From NCBI GenBank assembly GCA_951812645.1, contig CATOSM010000005.1, forward strand, positions 1 through 41,417: a stretch of 41,417 nucleotides of DNA. Direction: 5' to 3'. Shown here in pieces: positions 1 to 9,322 of the stretch (position 1 is the stretch's first letter; the number at the start of each line of letters is the position of its first letter). The translations under genes were made by a program, and so were the position numbers. The stretch is from an uncultured Candidatus Nitrosopumilus sp. Its GTDB lineage: Archaea > Thermoproteota > Nitrososphaeria > Nitrososphaerales > Nitrosopumilaceae. The notes below the pieces were generated by a model. That model did no database searches. It was not told where the DNA came from and saw only the letters and a program-made list of their open reading frames with translations.

Positions 1-1487
1 TGGCTCTTTTGGTTCTTCAATGTCATTGGTAATTCCAGCCAGGTTCTTTGCCAAGTTCTTTTTGTATCCAACCTGCATCTGTCTTTGAATTTGGATTCTT
101 TGTGCTTGTGGCGAACCTGCTCCATGCATGGACTCGGTAAGATAACCAACTGCGTTTCTTCCCAAAGTCATGTTTTCAATTAATCTTAAGATTCTCATTC
201 TATTTTCTACGTCGGTCCCTTTTCTTCCAGCAAGGTATTTTTTGAGTAGCGGTCCTGCTTCTGGATGTCTGAAATCTTTCTCAGAAGGCAGTGTAACTAC
301 TAGCCCACCTGCGATATCTTGTGCCAATCTACTGATTTCATATGGGAATCGTGTAACGTTGTGTTTGCAAACTTGTGCAAGCATGTCATCGTTAAGATAT
401 ACGCCAGACTTCATTTTTTGGCCTTGATGTGATGATGCAATTCCTGCGGCAAAGATCGTCTCGTTAAGATGAGTCATTTCAATAATCTTGTCTTTAATGT
501 GAGAGACCTTAGGAACGCCATTGTAATCTGCAATAGTGGCTGCTGCACCAATTAACACATCGCCAAGACCTGTCTTGCATACATAACTACGTCTATGATA
601 ACACGTGAATCTCTCCACAAGCATTGATGCAAATTCATATTCACCATGCATGAAGATTTTATCCCATGGAATAAACACCTTGTCTAAAATAATTAGAGCC
701 TCTTGACCCCCAAATTTTGCATTACCATCATCAATGTCGCCTTCTTCCATACTTCTTGTGTCACAAGATTGTCTACCGTAAATGTAAGTAACGCCTCTTG
801 TATCTGCGGGAATTGCGCCCACAATTGCCCAGTCCTTATCAGATTCTGTCAGTCTGATTGTCGGCATCAAGATAATCCAGTGGGAATTGATGCATCCAGT
901 CTGATGTGCTTTGGCACCTGAAACATAAACTCCCTTATCGTCAGTTTCTACCACCCTAGTAAACAAATCGGGATCATCTTGTTCAGCAGGTCCTTTGCTT
1001 CTATCTCCCTTAGGATCAGTCATAGCACACCGCCAATTACAAGATTTTCCTTCTGGACCATTTTTACAAATTCCAAGAATCGCTTGTGATAATCAGTTCC
1101 ATGCTTTTCATCAATTTCAAATGTCGTAGAATGAAGAGAATTCATTGCATCCATTCCCACACATCTCTGGAAACAAGTCCCAGTGTTTTGTCCAAGTTTT
1201 CTTTGCATTTTATTTTGTGAGACTAGATCCTCTGCACTTTCTGCAATATGTAAAAATCTGTTAACTTTCAATCCCGTAATTGATGAATCAGCAGAAGCTA
1301 GTGCCTCTTCACGCAAAGCTAAATCATAAGTTTCTGCAACAGCATTGATAGATGGCCTAATCACAGGATGATCTACCGGCTCTTTAACTAATTCTCCAAA
1401 TAGGTAAACTTTGAGATCACGACCCCTAAGACTTTCGATGTAATCATCCCAGTTCTGATTGTCTTTAAGACATTGGCCATGTAACAT
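1..1487 (-). CDS. hcd: 4-hydroxybutyryl-CoA dehydratase, frameshifted, runs off the left edge
   Basis: This is the [4Fe-4S]/FAD enzyme that dehydrates 4-hydroxybutyryl-CoA to crotonyl-CoA, a signature step of the 3HP/4HB carbon-fixation cycle. The N-terminal part (1487 to about 1024) contains CFQRCVGMDAMNS, with the C-x3-C pair expected to bind the cluster. The rest reads openly from 1023 to base 1 in another frame and contains CYHRRSYVCKTG, which holds the other two cluster ligands (His and Cys), and FIPWDKIFMHGEYEF, a family hallmark. The two parts meet at 1024-1031, where GGCGGTGTGCTATG stands where GGCGGTGCTATG (GGAM) would keep the frame, so a GT dinucleotide looks duplicated. No other break appears in the 340 codons I translated. 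The 3' end lies outside the window. The upstream neighbour is the 4HB-CoA synthetase. The family call is firm; whether the frameshift is real or a sequence error cannot be decided here. Confidence 0.93.
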
Positions 1488-1552
1488 TATTCATTTTGAT
1501 GTTGATAAATATTCTAGATTAATTATAATGAAAATTTAGGAATGGATTGCGA

Positions 1553-3647
1553 TCAGAGTCCGATTCGAACGTCAAGGATTCTGCATCCCCTGCCTTTTTC
1601 CATGACAAGTACAGGGTTCATATCTAATTCTTTGATCTCTTTAAAGTCTGAAACCAGTTGTGACAGTCTTTGAATGCATTCAGAAAGTTTTGCAGTATCA
1701 GATGGTTTTTCACCTCTGACTCCTTGTAATAATTTTTGAGTTTTTATTGATGCAAATCATATCGTCAGCTTCTTTGTCAGTTGCAGGTGCAAGTTTGAAC
1801 GTCACATCCTTGAGGACTTCAACGTAGATTCCACCCATGCCAAGCATGATTACGGGGCCAAAACCAGGCTCTAGTTTTGATCCTATAATGAGCTCTTTGC
1901 CACCTTTTACCATCTCAACAATTAAGACGCCCTTGACTTCGGCTTTTTTGTTGTAACTTTTTGCGTTTTTGACTATGGTTTTAAAGCAGATTTAATTTCA
2001 GCGTCGCTTGTTAGATTAACTTTAACGCCACCAGCATCAGATTTGTGAATAATTTGTGGAGATGCGATTTTCATTACGACAGGATAGCCTATTTTCTTTG
2101 CAATCCTTACAGCTTCTGATTCAGACGTTGCAAGAGCGCTGTTTGGTAAAGGCAGACCGTAAGCCTTGAGAACCTCTTGTCCTTCTTCCTCTAACAGATT
2201 CGGTCTTTTTTCATCTTTAACCTTGTCAAAGATCTCTTGGGCTTTGGCTCTGTTTACCTTGAATTTTGTAATTTTTCCACTTGGTGCTTTTGTCCAATTT
2301 GAGAAGCGAATCATTGCTGCAAGAGTTCGGATTGCGCCCTCAGCATATGCATAGTATGGAACACTTCCTTTAGCAAGGATTTCCCTATTTGTTATTCCCT
2401 CATCTAATCCCATCAAACTTGCAAGCATTGTCTTTTTGTATTTCTTTGACATTTTTACAATGACTTCAGCAAGTTTGTCATAATCCAAGGTTCCAGAAGG
2501 AGTGCACATGGGGATTACGGAACCGACTTTTGGATGTCTTAGGACTCTATCTAGAACATTTTCAAAACGATTAAAATCGGCGTCACCTACAATATCTACC
2601 GGATTTCTTGAACTTCCCCAAGGGGGAATAACCGAATCGATTTGTTTTCTTACAGAGGCGATGTTTGCCATTTTGATGTTCATTTTTGAGCAGGCATCAG
2701 TGGAAATGATTGCAGGTCCTCCGGCATTTGATACGATTACAAGTTCGCCCTTTGATGGAAGGGGTTGTTTTGAAAATGCAGTGGCATAATCAAAGAGTTC
2801 TTCCATAGTGTCAACTCTAATTGCTCCAGACTGTCTAAGCAGGGCATCATAGATTTCATCTGAGCCCATTAATGCACCTGTGTGAGACATTGCAGCCTTT
2901 GCACCTTCAGGACTCCGTCCAGATTTTAAGACCAGGACAGGTTTTTTGAGTTTTTTAGTGATATTTTTACAGACTTTAAGAAATTCTTGGCCATCGCCCA
3001 TATCCTCAAGATACATAACGATAACCTCAGTTTGTTTGTGATTTGCAAGAATTTTTAGAACGTCGACCTCGCTCATTACGGCTTTGTTTCCCAAACTGAC
3101 AACGGCTGAAAAACCAATACCCTGTGCACTGGCATCTTCTACTAATGCTGCACATATCGCACCGCTTTGTGAGACAAGTGCGATTTTTCCAGACTTTGGC
3201 GTGACTTTGAGAAATGTGGAATTCATCATTGTCTTTGGATCAAGATCATGACGCAAGACAATTTGGTCCAATAACTTGCATCCTGTATTTTTTAGCGATA
3301 TCTTTTACCTGCTGTTCACGTTTAGCCCCTTCCTCATCGACTTCTTTGAAACCTGCTGTGATGATGATGACGCCCTTGACTTTTTTCTTTCCACATTCTT
3401 CTAAAACAGGAGTGACCAGAGTATTTTTGATTACAATGACTGCAAGATCGATTGGCTTTGGAACATCTAAAACAGATTTGTATGCTTTTTTGTAAAAGAC
3501 TTTATCTCTTGATGGACTAATTGGATAGACTGTTCCTTTAAACCCATTCATAATATTAGATGTGATTGTAGCTCCAACACTTCCTCTCTTATCAGATGCG
3601 CCAATTACCGCAATAGATTTTGGAGACAAGATTGCAGAATCTGCCAT
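1553..3647 (-). CDS. 4-hydroxybutyryl-CoA synthetase (ADP-forming), with four one-base indels
   Basis: This is an NDP-forming acyl-CoA synthetase of the fused alpha/beta type, about 698 residues when repaired. It activates 4-hydroxybutyrate just before the dehydratase step encoded next door. The order is a CoA-binding Rossmann domain (SIAVIGASDKRGSVG), a succinyl-CoA-ligase-like domain with the phospho-histidine motif MSHTGALMGSDE, then an ATP-grasp domain (VVMKIASPQIIHKSDAGGV). The frame breaks near 3254 and 3247 (GG read as G twice, at the expected GPNCLGVMDLDPK), at 1979-1982 (one A missing from the coding-strand A run, SALKTIVKNAK expected), and at 1754-1756 (one extra T, DDMIASIKTQK expected). 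The last part ends at 1553 after CRILDVRIGL. All four indels are in short homopolymers. Specificity for 4-hydroxybutyrate rather than 3-hydroxypropionate is inferred from the dehydratase neighbour, as in Nitrosopumilus. Confidence 0.9.
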
Positions 3648-3711
3648 GATAAACGGGTTTTAAGATTTTTGTATAATAAAGTTATTCTTGGAAATCTCTG
3701 ATCTGTGATTT

Positions 3712-4068
3712 TTAGCTTCCCAGCATTTTACCTGCCAGGTTTTCCTTTCTAGGAACCCAGATGATTGACAGATTGGAAAATTTGCCTATGATTTCCCAGG
3801 CTTGCCGAGCTAAAGTTCGTAACTGGTCATTGTTTATTGCAAACTCATGATTCAGTTGATTTACGGTGTTTTTAGAATCACTATAAATTATAATTTCATC
3901 AGTGGAATCAGCGTACTTCTTTAACGCTGAAATGATTGCCAGATATTCAGCCTGGTTATTGGTAAGATCAGGTTTTTTTTCATAAAACGATTCACCGGTT
4001 TCTTTTACAAAATATCCAAAGCCGCTACTTGACCCGCCAGAACCGTCAACGTAAATGCTAGTTGCCAT
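3712..4068 (-). CDS. rnhA: Ribonuclease H type 1-like protein
   Basis: A 118-residue RNase H-fold protein expected to cut the RNA strand of RNA-DNA hybrids in the cytoplasm. Visible active-site elements are the first aspartate in YVDGSGGSSSGFG (residue 8), the glutamate in NNQAEYLAIISAL, and the aspartate in IIYSDSKNTVNQL. The usual fourth acidic position near the C-terminus (an ADxLA-type motif) reads NLAGKMLGS, so the last metal ligand is not obvious; this variant may be normal for short archaeal homologues. Its start overlaps the end of the upstream membrane-protein gene by 11 bases, so the two are probably cotranscribed. No frame problems. Confidence 0.85.
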   Translation of the reverse strand: MATSIYVDGSGGSSSGFGYFVKETGESFYEKKPDLTNNQAEYLAIISALKKYADSTDEIIIYSDSKNTVNQLNHEFAINNDQLRTLARQAWEIIGKFSNLSIIWVPRKENLAGKMLGS

Positions 4069-4501
4069 GTTTATACAACCTTGTCATCTTCACGCTTAGA
4101 TTTAGAACTGTCATGTAAATAATTGTAGACAGCCCTTGGGATACAATTGATGCCAAATATGGATCATAGCCCACTGTTAGAAGATAATATTGCAATGCCC
4201 ATCGGACAATTGTATAGACGATCTCAGCAACACCCAAGGAAGTGATCAGTTTTTTTAGATCATGTTTTAATTTTGCAGTATCGGTCTTTCCAGATTCTAA
4301 TCGATATTTCTTTCCGTTATCAAGATAAAACAAACCGCTAAAAACAGAAAAATAAACTACATAATCAACAACTGTGGCATATGTTGTGTTTAGATAATCA
4401 GCCTGATCAGATAAAATTTGGGCAGATATGGCTGAGATGGTAATTGATGCTACAAATGCGATAAGGACATTTTTATTTAGTTTTAGACATTCCTGTAACA
4501 C
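4058..4501 (-). CDS. Four-helix membrane protein of unknown function
   Basis: A 147-residue protein with hydrophobic segments near residues 10-30 (VLIAFVASITISAISAQIL), 40-58 (YATVVDYVVYFSVFSGLFY), 85-110 and 118-138, joined by a charged loop (KYRLESGKTDTAKLKHDLKK). I do not recognise a named family. It overlaps the RNase HI gene downstream by 11 bases, the clearest sign of shared expression. Nothing catalytic is visible. Confidence 0.7.
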   Translation of the reverse strand: MLQECLKLNKNVLIAFVASITISAISAQILSDQADYLNTTYATVVDYVVYFSVFSGLFYLDNGKKYRLESGKTDTAKLKHDLKKLITSLGVAEIVYTIVRWALQYYLLTVGYDPYLASIVSQGLSTIIYMTVLNLSVKMTRLYKHGN

Positions 4502-4536
4502 ATAATCAGATTATTTTTGTTACAAATAAACCGAGT

Positions 4537-4821
4537 TTAGTCCAATATTATTTTCAAAAATATGATCAAACCGGCAAGTTCGGCAATGCATACACCCAGC
4601 ATGTACGGGAAGATGTCATGCGAGAAGATCATTTCATGAGAAAAGTAACCTATTGCACCAATCACATTGTGTAAAATTAGCATTCCAGCGACGGCAATCA
4701 TTCCCAAAGGAAGCTGTGCTTGGGTCTTGCGATACATGTTTCCAAATATGGCAATCAGGATTCCCAATATCCCCATGTTTGCCATTGAGACGATTGACAG
4801 GATTAGCGAGGTGGGTTCCAT
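4537..4821 (-). CDS. Three-helix membrane protein of unknown function
   Basis: A 94-residue protein, almost entirely hydrophobic: segments at about 5-27 (LILSIVSMANMGILGILIAI), 36-58 (QLPLGMIAVAGMLILHNVIG) and 68-92. It follows the winged-helix gene on the same strand with a 25-base gap. A small regulator followed by a small membrane protein is a common archaeal arrangement and suggests one transcription unit. No family recognised. Confidence 0.65.
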   Translation of the reverse strand: MEPTSLILSIVSMANMGILGILIAIFGNMYRKTQAQLPLGMIAVAGMLILHNVIGAIGYFSHEMIFSHDIFPYMLGVCIAELAGLIIFLKIILD

Positions 4822-4846
4822 TTAGCGACAAACACCCCTAGATCTT

Positions 4847-5149
4847 TTATTTACTTTTATCCAATTTCTGTTCAATTTCTTCAAATGTCTCCATGTTAAC
4901 TTCAAGAAAGGTTGAAAGAAAATACACGATGTTGTATTTTTCTCCAACCCTGTTTATCATGTTGTTTTTCTCCAATACTCGAATATGGTGTTGGATGGCC
5001 TTGTAATCAAGGCCTAATTCTTTGGCTAATTGGTTTGCATTAAGGGGATTTTCCCTCAGTTTTGAAATAATCCTTAATCGATTCAAACCTCCCCGTGAGC
5101 CAGCAAATACAAACCAAACAAGTCTTTTTGCAGCAGGATCGTTGGCCAT
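4847..5149 (-). CDS. Winged helix-turn-helix transcriptional regulator (ArsR-like)
   Basis: A 100-residue DNA-binding protein. The helix-turn-helix spans roughly residues 20-75: GLNRLRIISKLRENPLNANQ, then LAKELGLDYKAIQHHIRVLE as recognition region, then the wing KNNMINRVGEKYNIVYFLS. The acidic tail (ETFEEIEQKLDKSK) looks like a dimerisation helix. No metal-binding cysteines are present, so it is not a classical metal-sensing ArsR. It is divergent from the radical SAM gene at 5251, and the 100-base gap would hold both promoters, making that gene and the downstream membrane gene candidate targets. Confidence 0.8.
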   Translation of the reverse strand: MANDPAAKRLVWFVFAGSRGGLNRLRIISKLRENPLNANQLAKELGLDYKAIQHHIRVLEKNNMINRVGEKYNIVYFLSTFLEVNMETFEEIEQKLDKSK

Positions 5150-5250
5150 AAGTTATGAAATTCTTCCCCGTTTACCACTAAAAGGTATTCTGGGACGGGT
5201 GCAATGGAAACTATAAAAAACATAATCAGACAGATTTCAATGAAGCAAAA

Positions 5251-6132
5251 ATGATGCTAAATTATGATGCGCCATTGTATAGGCCGCCATCAGAAGCTAG
5301 ATCATTGATTTTCCAGGTGACATTAGGGTGTTCGTTTAACGAATGTTCCTTTTGTGACATGTATAGATCAAAAGAGTATTCTGAACGGCCATGGGCAGAC
5401 GTTAAAGCAGAGATTGACATGATGGCAGGATATCTGCCAGATACAAAGCGAGTATTCCTTGCTGACGGTGATGCGCTGAATCTGGATGCAGAATATATGA
5501 TAAAAATTGTAAGATACATTAGAGAAAAATTTCAAAACATTGAGAGAGTTTCTTGCTATGCAATGCCTATGAATATTTTAAAGAAAACGCCAGGTGAACT
5601 GAAACGGATGAATGAGGCAGGATTGGACATGTTTTATCTAGGAATTGAAAGTGGTTCAGACATTGTTCTAAAAAAGGTGACAAAAGGTGCAGTTGCAAAG
5701 ACAATTATCAGATCAGTCAACAAGGCAAAAGATGCAGGATATGTAATGTCATGCATGGTGATTTTAGGATTGGGTGGAAAGACATATTCCAAGGATCATA
5801 TCAAGGGTACTGCAAAAGTACTTAGTGCGTGTTCTCCAAACTATGTTGGTGCATTGACACTGTATTTAGAAAACGGAATCAAGCAAGAATTTGTCGACAA
5901 ATACAGAGGTGAATTTACAAGAATAAATGATGATGAGTCATTGGAGGAGCTGTATGACTTGATTAGTCAGATTGAAACAAAAGAGGAGATTGTGTTCAGA
6001 GTGAATCACGGTTCTAATGCATATAACGTAAAGGGCACATTCCCTCAAGATAAACAAGAAATGCTAGAAAAAGTAGAATGGATGAAGCAGCATCCAGAGA
6101 CTGTACGCCCACAGGGATTGCGCGGATTCTAA
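5251..6132 (+). CDS. Radical SAM protein
   Basis: A 293-residue radical S-adenosylmethionine enzyme. The cluster-binding cysteines are in GCSFNECSFCDMYR (C-x4-C-x2-C) near residues 27-35. Downstream are the barrel elements seen in Elp3/HemN-type enzymes: VFLADGDALNLD, FYLGIESGSDIVLKKVTKG (SAM ribose and glycine-rich contacts) and CMVILGLGGKTYSKDH. The substrate cannot be told from the sequence. Two adjacent ATG codons (5251 and 5254) could start translation. The last bases overlap the convergent secreted-protein gene at 6129. The frame is intact. Confidence 0.85.
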   Translation: MMLNYDAPLYRPPSEARSLIFQVTLGCSFNECSFCDMYRSKEYSERPWADVKAEIDMMAGYLPDTKRVFLADGDALNLDAEYMIKIVRYIREKFQNIERVSCYAMPMNILKKTPGELKRMNEAGLDMFYLGIESGSDIVLKKVTKGAVAKTIIRSVNKAKDAGYVMSCMVILGLGGKTYSKDHIKGTAKVLSACSPNYVGALTLYLENGIKQEFVDKYRGEFTRINDDESLEELYDLISQIETKEEIVFRVNHGSNAYNVKGTFPQDKQEMLEKVEWMKQHPETVRPQGLRGF

Positions 6133-6581
6133 ATTAGATTTTCTTGATACAAATGCACTACTTTGAAGATTCTAACCGAATAATTATCATCAAAGATTTT
6201 ACCAGCAACTCCGTTTTCAGAATTGAGTACCCTAAACCTGTATTCATAGGTACCGTTTGCACTTACGTCAGTTTGGGCAAAGTGGACAGCGTCATTTTCT
6301 TTAAAAATCTGAATTATTACAGGATAACCTTCTACATGATTTGCAATTTTCCCCTCAACGTATGCCCAGGGCAACGAGTTTTCTTCAGATGAATGGAAAA
6401 ATATCGTTGATTTTTCAAGACCGATCATTCCATTTAATGGAATAACTTTAGTTTGAGATTCGTGCGCATGATCACTGATTGGTATTTGTCCAGAATGCGG
6501 ATGTGCAAATGCAGGGTCAATTGAAAATGTCAATAGAAGGGTTAAAGCCAAAACACTTGAAAAAAGGATCTGTTTGTTCAT
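6129..6581 (-). CDS. Secreted protein with a C-terminal beta-sandwich-like region
   Basis: A 150-residue exported protein. The N-terminus has a lysine, a long hydrophobic core (SSVLALTLLLTFS) and a likely cleavage site after DPAFA. Then comes a histidine-rich stretch (HPHSGQIPISDHAHESQ), which may bind metal. The C-terminal 90 residues (VIIQIFKENDAVHFAQTDVS, then NGTYEYRF) resemble the beta-sandwich repeats common in thaumarchaeal envelope proteins. It is convergent with the radical SAM gene and overlaps it by four bases. Function unknown. Confidence 0.7.
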   Translation of the reverse strand: MNKQILFSSVLALTLLLTFSIDPAFAHPHSGQIPISDHAHESQTKVIPLNGMIGLEKSTIFFHSSEENSLPWAYVEGKIANHVEGYPVIIQIFKENDAVHFAQTDVSANGTYEYRFRVLNSENGVAGKIFDDNYSVRIFKVVHLYQENLI

Positions 6582-6621
6582 GTTACAGTCTGGGATGGTA
6601 GCGGTTTAAGAATTTTTCAAA

Positions 6622-6873
6622 TTAGAGATTGTCAATTATGGGTTTAAGATTATCCGGAAGGGAAGGCAGTTCTGTATGACTTTCGTTGTTTTCAAGAATT
6701 TCAGGCCCTATTCGTCTGACACGTTGAGTCCCAAGAAGGGTGTCAATATTTCTTTGAATGTCTTTTTCAGATAGAATGGTCTTTAATTTTTCAGTAACGG
6801 TTTCCTCATTTTCATATTTTTTAATTCCATATTGAACGAGGATTGTTTTTTCTTCAGATGAAAATTCGGTCAT
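6622..6873 (-). CDS. Small hypothetical protein
   Basis: An 83-residue, soluble, acidic protein with no recognised domain. The first 60 residues look helical (SEEKTILVQYGIKKYENEET, KLKTILSEKDIQRNIDTLL) and could be a small helix-turn-helix-like fold; the tail is proline-rich. It lies 40 bases upstream of the secreted-protein gene on the same strand, so they may be cotranscribed. Confidence 0.5.
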   Translation of the reverse strand: MTEFSSEEKTILVQYGIKKYENEETVTEKLKTILSEKDIQRNIDTLLGTQRVRRIGPEILENNESHTELPSLPDNLKPIIDNL

Positions 6874-6954
6874 ACCATGTACAATTTGCCTATGACTAAT
6901 AATCTTTGGTTAATCAAACATAGTTAAAATATGATGGATTGTAAATGAATCTGC

Positions 6955-7437
6955 TTGGCAAGCAAGATACAAGTAATTTCAAATGTTCTTTCAACAAAAA
7001 AATATGCGTCAATTGCAACAATTAGCGGTACAGGATTAGGAATAATCTACTATTTCTTAACAATGTCGATGTTGCCAACCCATTTGGATACAACAATCGA
7101 GATAATTCCTTTGTATATGATTACATCGATTGGATTAACTGTAGGAGTTTCAGCATTGGCTGGAATAAATTTTGCAATGATGGCATTTAGGATGAGGAGG
7201 ATGAGCTCTGTTAAATCAAATTCTTCGGCAATGTTAGGAGGAGCATTTGCGGCATTTACTCCAGGATGTCCAGCATGTACTGCGCCGTTGGCGGTAATTT
7301 TAGGTGCAGTTGGAGGACTGTCTTTATTTCCAATGCAAGGATTGGAATTGAAATTTATCTCTGTAGGAGTTTTGATTTTTTCAATCTGGTGGATTGCCAG
7401 GGGATTACAAAGTAAAGGCTGTTGTAAAATAGGATAA
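6955..7437 (+). CDS. Four-helix membrane protein with a Cys-Pro-Ala-Cys motif
   Basis: A 160-residue membrane protein with segments at about 18-40, 50-75, 92-118 and 130-150. The third contains FTPGCPACTAPLAVILGAVG, a CxxC in the membrane, and the C-terminus ends in SKGCCKIG. A redox or metal-handling role is possible but unproven. The start is a TTG at 6955: the nearest upstream in-frame ATG (6931) is followed by TGA at 6946. The frame is intact. Confidence 0.7.
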   Translation: MASKIQVISNVLSTKKYASIATISGTGLGIIYYFLTMSMLPTHLDTTIEIIPLYMITSIGLTVGVSALAGINFAMMAFRMRRMSSVKSNSSAMLGGAFAAFTPGCPACTAPLAVILGAVGGLSLFPMQGLELKFISVGVLIFSIWWIARGLQSKGCCKIG

Positions 7438-7450
7438 ACAAGGAAAAATT

Positions 7451-7606
7451 CTATTGTGACAATACCCAATCACATATGATTTTGACTTGCTCCATGAACA
7501 CTACATTTAGTTGAGAGATTTTCTCCCCTAGTTCAGGCATGGTTTCTCTTAACATTTTGTTCTCTTTTTCAAGTTCGATAACTCCTTGTTCTAAGAAGGC
7601 CAGCAT
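7451..7606 (-). CDS. Small coiled-coil ORF, possibly the shifted tail of the NERD gene
   Basis: An ORF of 51 codons (MLAFLEQGVIELEKENKM, ending CDWVLSQ) with heptad-like leucines. It overlaps the stop of the NERD reading frame by 16 bases. The NERD frame ends just after a cysteine cluster (KRCQMCETWANYADACWPS), while the overlapping frame reads CGCML straight into the coiled coil. It could therefore be the original C-terminus displaced by another one-base indel. Alternatively it is an independent small gene. Confidence 0.4.
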   Translation of the reverse strand: MLAFLEQGVIELEKENKMLRETMPELGEKISQLNVVFMEQVKIICDWVLSQ

Positions 7607-8391
7607 GCATCCGCATAGTTTGCCCATGTTTCACACATTTGGCATCTTTTTTGTCCTTGACCACATGCAGTTCCATCATTTGGTTTTTTTGCTTCAAATT
7701 CTTTGCATGTACGATTGCAATTAGGATCTTGATCTAATACATTTTCTTTTTTTTCTATAAATTGATTAGTTGTATCCAAGATAGAAACAAACACTGAACG
7801 ATAATTTTGATTGTATGATAAATTCCCCTTAAGAGATAGCAATACATTGGTTGCTCGAACATCACCCAATTCATTTTGTAATGTAATCCATAATACACAG
7901 CCAGCTCTTTGAGTTTGTTCATGTGGACTCAAATTTCGATTATTTTTTTTTTTGGCGTATTCATTGCTCCAATTTTTTACTTCAATCACAAATACTCCCT
8001 TTGGACAAACAACTGCAACATCCATTTGAGATGATTTGAGATTTTTTCTTCCGTTGTAAGTAACCCAATAGTCTAATTCCATTTCTACACCACACAAAAT
8101 ATGATAGTTATCATTTAATTTTGATAGTTCGCCTATAACATCATCTTCTCCGCAAGTTCCAGTACGAATCTTTCCAATTTTTTGTATTGAAATTTATCAA
8201 CTTGTCTTTTGTAATGATATCTTTTGACTTCTGAAAAAACTGTTCCAAGCCTTTTTTCCTCTACGTTGTTTTTGCATTTTTCCATAAAATTCCTTTCTGA
8301 CTCTATCCATATCATCAATATTTTGGACCTCTTTTGGTGGCTTGTCTAGAAGACTTCTTTCACTGTCTGCAATTCCATAAATTATGGCCAT
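7591..8391 (-). pseudogene. NERD-domain (nuclease-related) gene, frameshifted
   Basis: The C-terminal 168 codons carry the NERD core: QMDVAVVCPKGVFVIEVKNW has the D...ExK arrangement of PD-(D/E)xK-like nucleases, followed by PHEQTQRAG. A cysteine-rich tail follows (CNRTC...CGQGQKRCQMC). The N-terminal part starts at 8391 (MAIIYGIADSERSLLDKPP) and reads to about 8270. The frame then shifts through about 8180 (GTVFSEVKRYHYKRQVDKF) and returns to the original one (CGEDDVIGELSKLNDNYH). So there are at least two compensating indels, near A-rich runs at about 8255-8290 and near 8165-8185. NERD proteins are seen with DNA-processing and defence genes. As written, no full-length product is made. Confidence 0.65.
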
Positions 8392-8522
8392 GTGATAATC
8401 ATGTTTTATGTTTTTGGAAGTAATAAAACTATCATAAAATTAAGTTCAATTTTTAGAGATCTGAACTTTTCTTGGACGCAATTTAGGATATTCTTTTTTA
8501 AAAAAAACAGAACATACTTGGG

Positions 8523-9062
8523 ATGATAACAAAATGCCAAAAAAATAATTTGATTCAGGACGATTCAGAAAGACATTTCTTTGTATGGATTGATGGATTT
8601 GAGAAACCACCATGACAGTACTAGGGAGTACTGGTAGATTTGAATCTGAACCAGAATTACCAGGACAAGGAAATTTTGCTTTTGTTGATAAAAAATCTAG
8701 TCCTCCTAGAATTACCCCATTTCATTCTAGTTTGATAAGAGAATATAGGCATGAATGGAGTTTGGAACATTTCCGACGTGAAAATTTCTCACAATATCCA
8801 TCAAGATTCACATGTATTTTCTTATTTGAAAATGAAAAAGACGCTAGAAAGCATAAAGAATTACAACCAGTACATGTTGAAGGAAGAGTTCTAGTTTAAA
8901 TGGTTACAGAAGGATATTACATATTTTCCAAACATGATATTGGATGGTTACAGGCATTATTTTCTAATGTTACAATGATTTAGAAACTTTTACGCCTATT
9001 GCAACAAATTATTGGCCTGCATTTCCTGCAAGAATTCCTGATTCGTTGTGCCAGGGAAGTAC
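8523..9062 (+). pseudogene. Decayed DUF2441-like gene
   Basis: Three coding-looking pieces follow one another. The first (8523-8612) ends HFFVWIDGFEKPP. The second (8612-8896) contains FHSSLIREYRHEWSLEHF and RRENFSQYPSRFTCIFLF, which resemble the DUF2441 family. An in-frame TAA at 8897 is followed by YYIFSKHDIGWLQALFSN, and the frame then shifts to DLETFTPIATNYWPAFPAR. The pieces fit one original protein of about 175 residues broken by two frameshifts and one nonsense codon. The 3' end runs into an IS5-family relic. The family name is a tentative recognition. Confidence 0.45.
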
Positions 9063-9232
9063 AAAACAGGTACAGGCAGGATTTGCCGTTGAGAGGTTTC
9101 CTTGCATGGCTCAGGTACGGGCTGAGAAGAACCGTGGCAAGGCATGAAAAGAAACTGTGGGAACCATCCCGGATTAGTCCTGCCTGGCATGCATCATGGT
9201 GTATTGGAGAGTATTGGGATGGGTCGGTTATG
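9063..9232 (+). mobile_element. Relic of the 3' end of an IS5-family element
   Basis: The bases read, with one or two indels, as a diverged transposase C-terminus: FAVERF, FLAWLRYGLRRT, ARHEKN, CGNHPGLVLPGMHHGVLESI. This matches VVERFLAWLRCGLYGTAVRY and the following residues in the nearly complete copies. It is followed by a degenerate terminal repeat near 9222-9232. It is far more diverged than the 874-base copies and marks an older insertion that removed the end of the preceding gene. Confidence 0.65.
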
Positions 9233-9322
9233 TTTTTCCCAAGTCCGTGACGTATCCTATTGCGGCATCATGGCAAAGAGGGAAAACATACTGCCGTACC
9301 TTGGGGCCGTGCAGTCGGATTC

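Noticed and set aside
170..921. Plus-strand reading frames over the dehydratase gene
   Set aside because: They are shadows of the minus-strand 4-hydroxybutyryl-CoA dehydratase, which reads continuously with strongly conserved protein motifs.
1561..1600. tRNA-like T-arm text (GATTCGAACGTC) on the plus strand
   Set aside because: It is the coding sequence for the end of the synthetase (ILDVRIGL); no cloverleaf can be formed.
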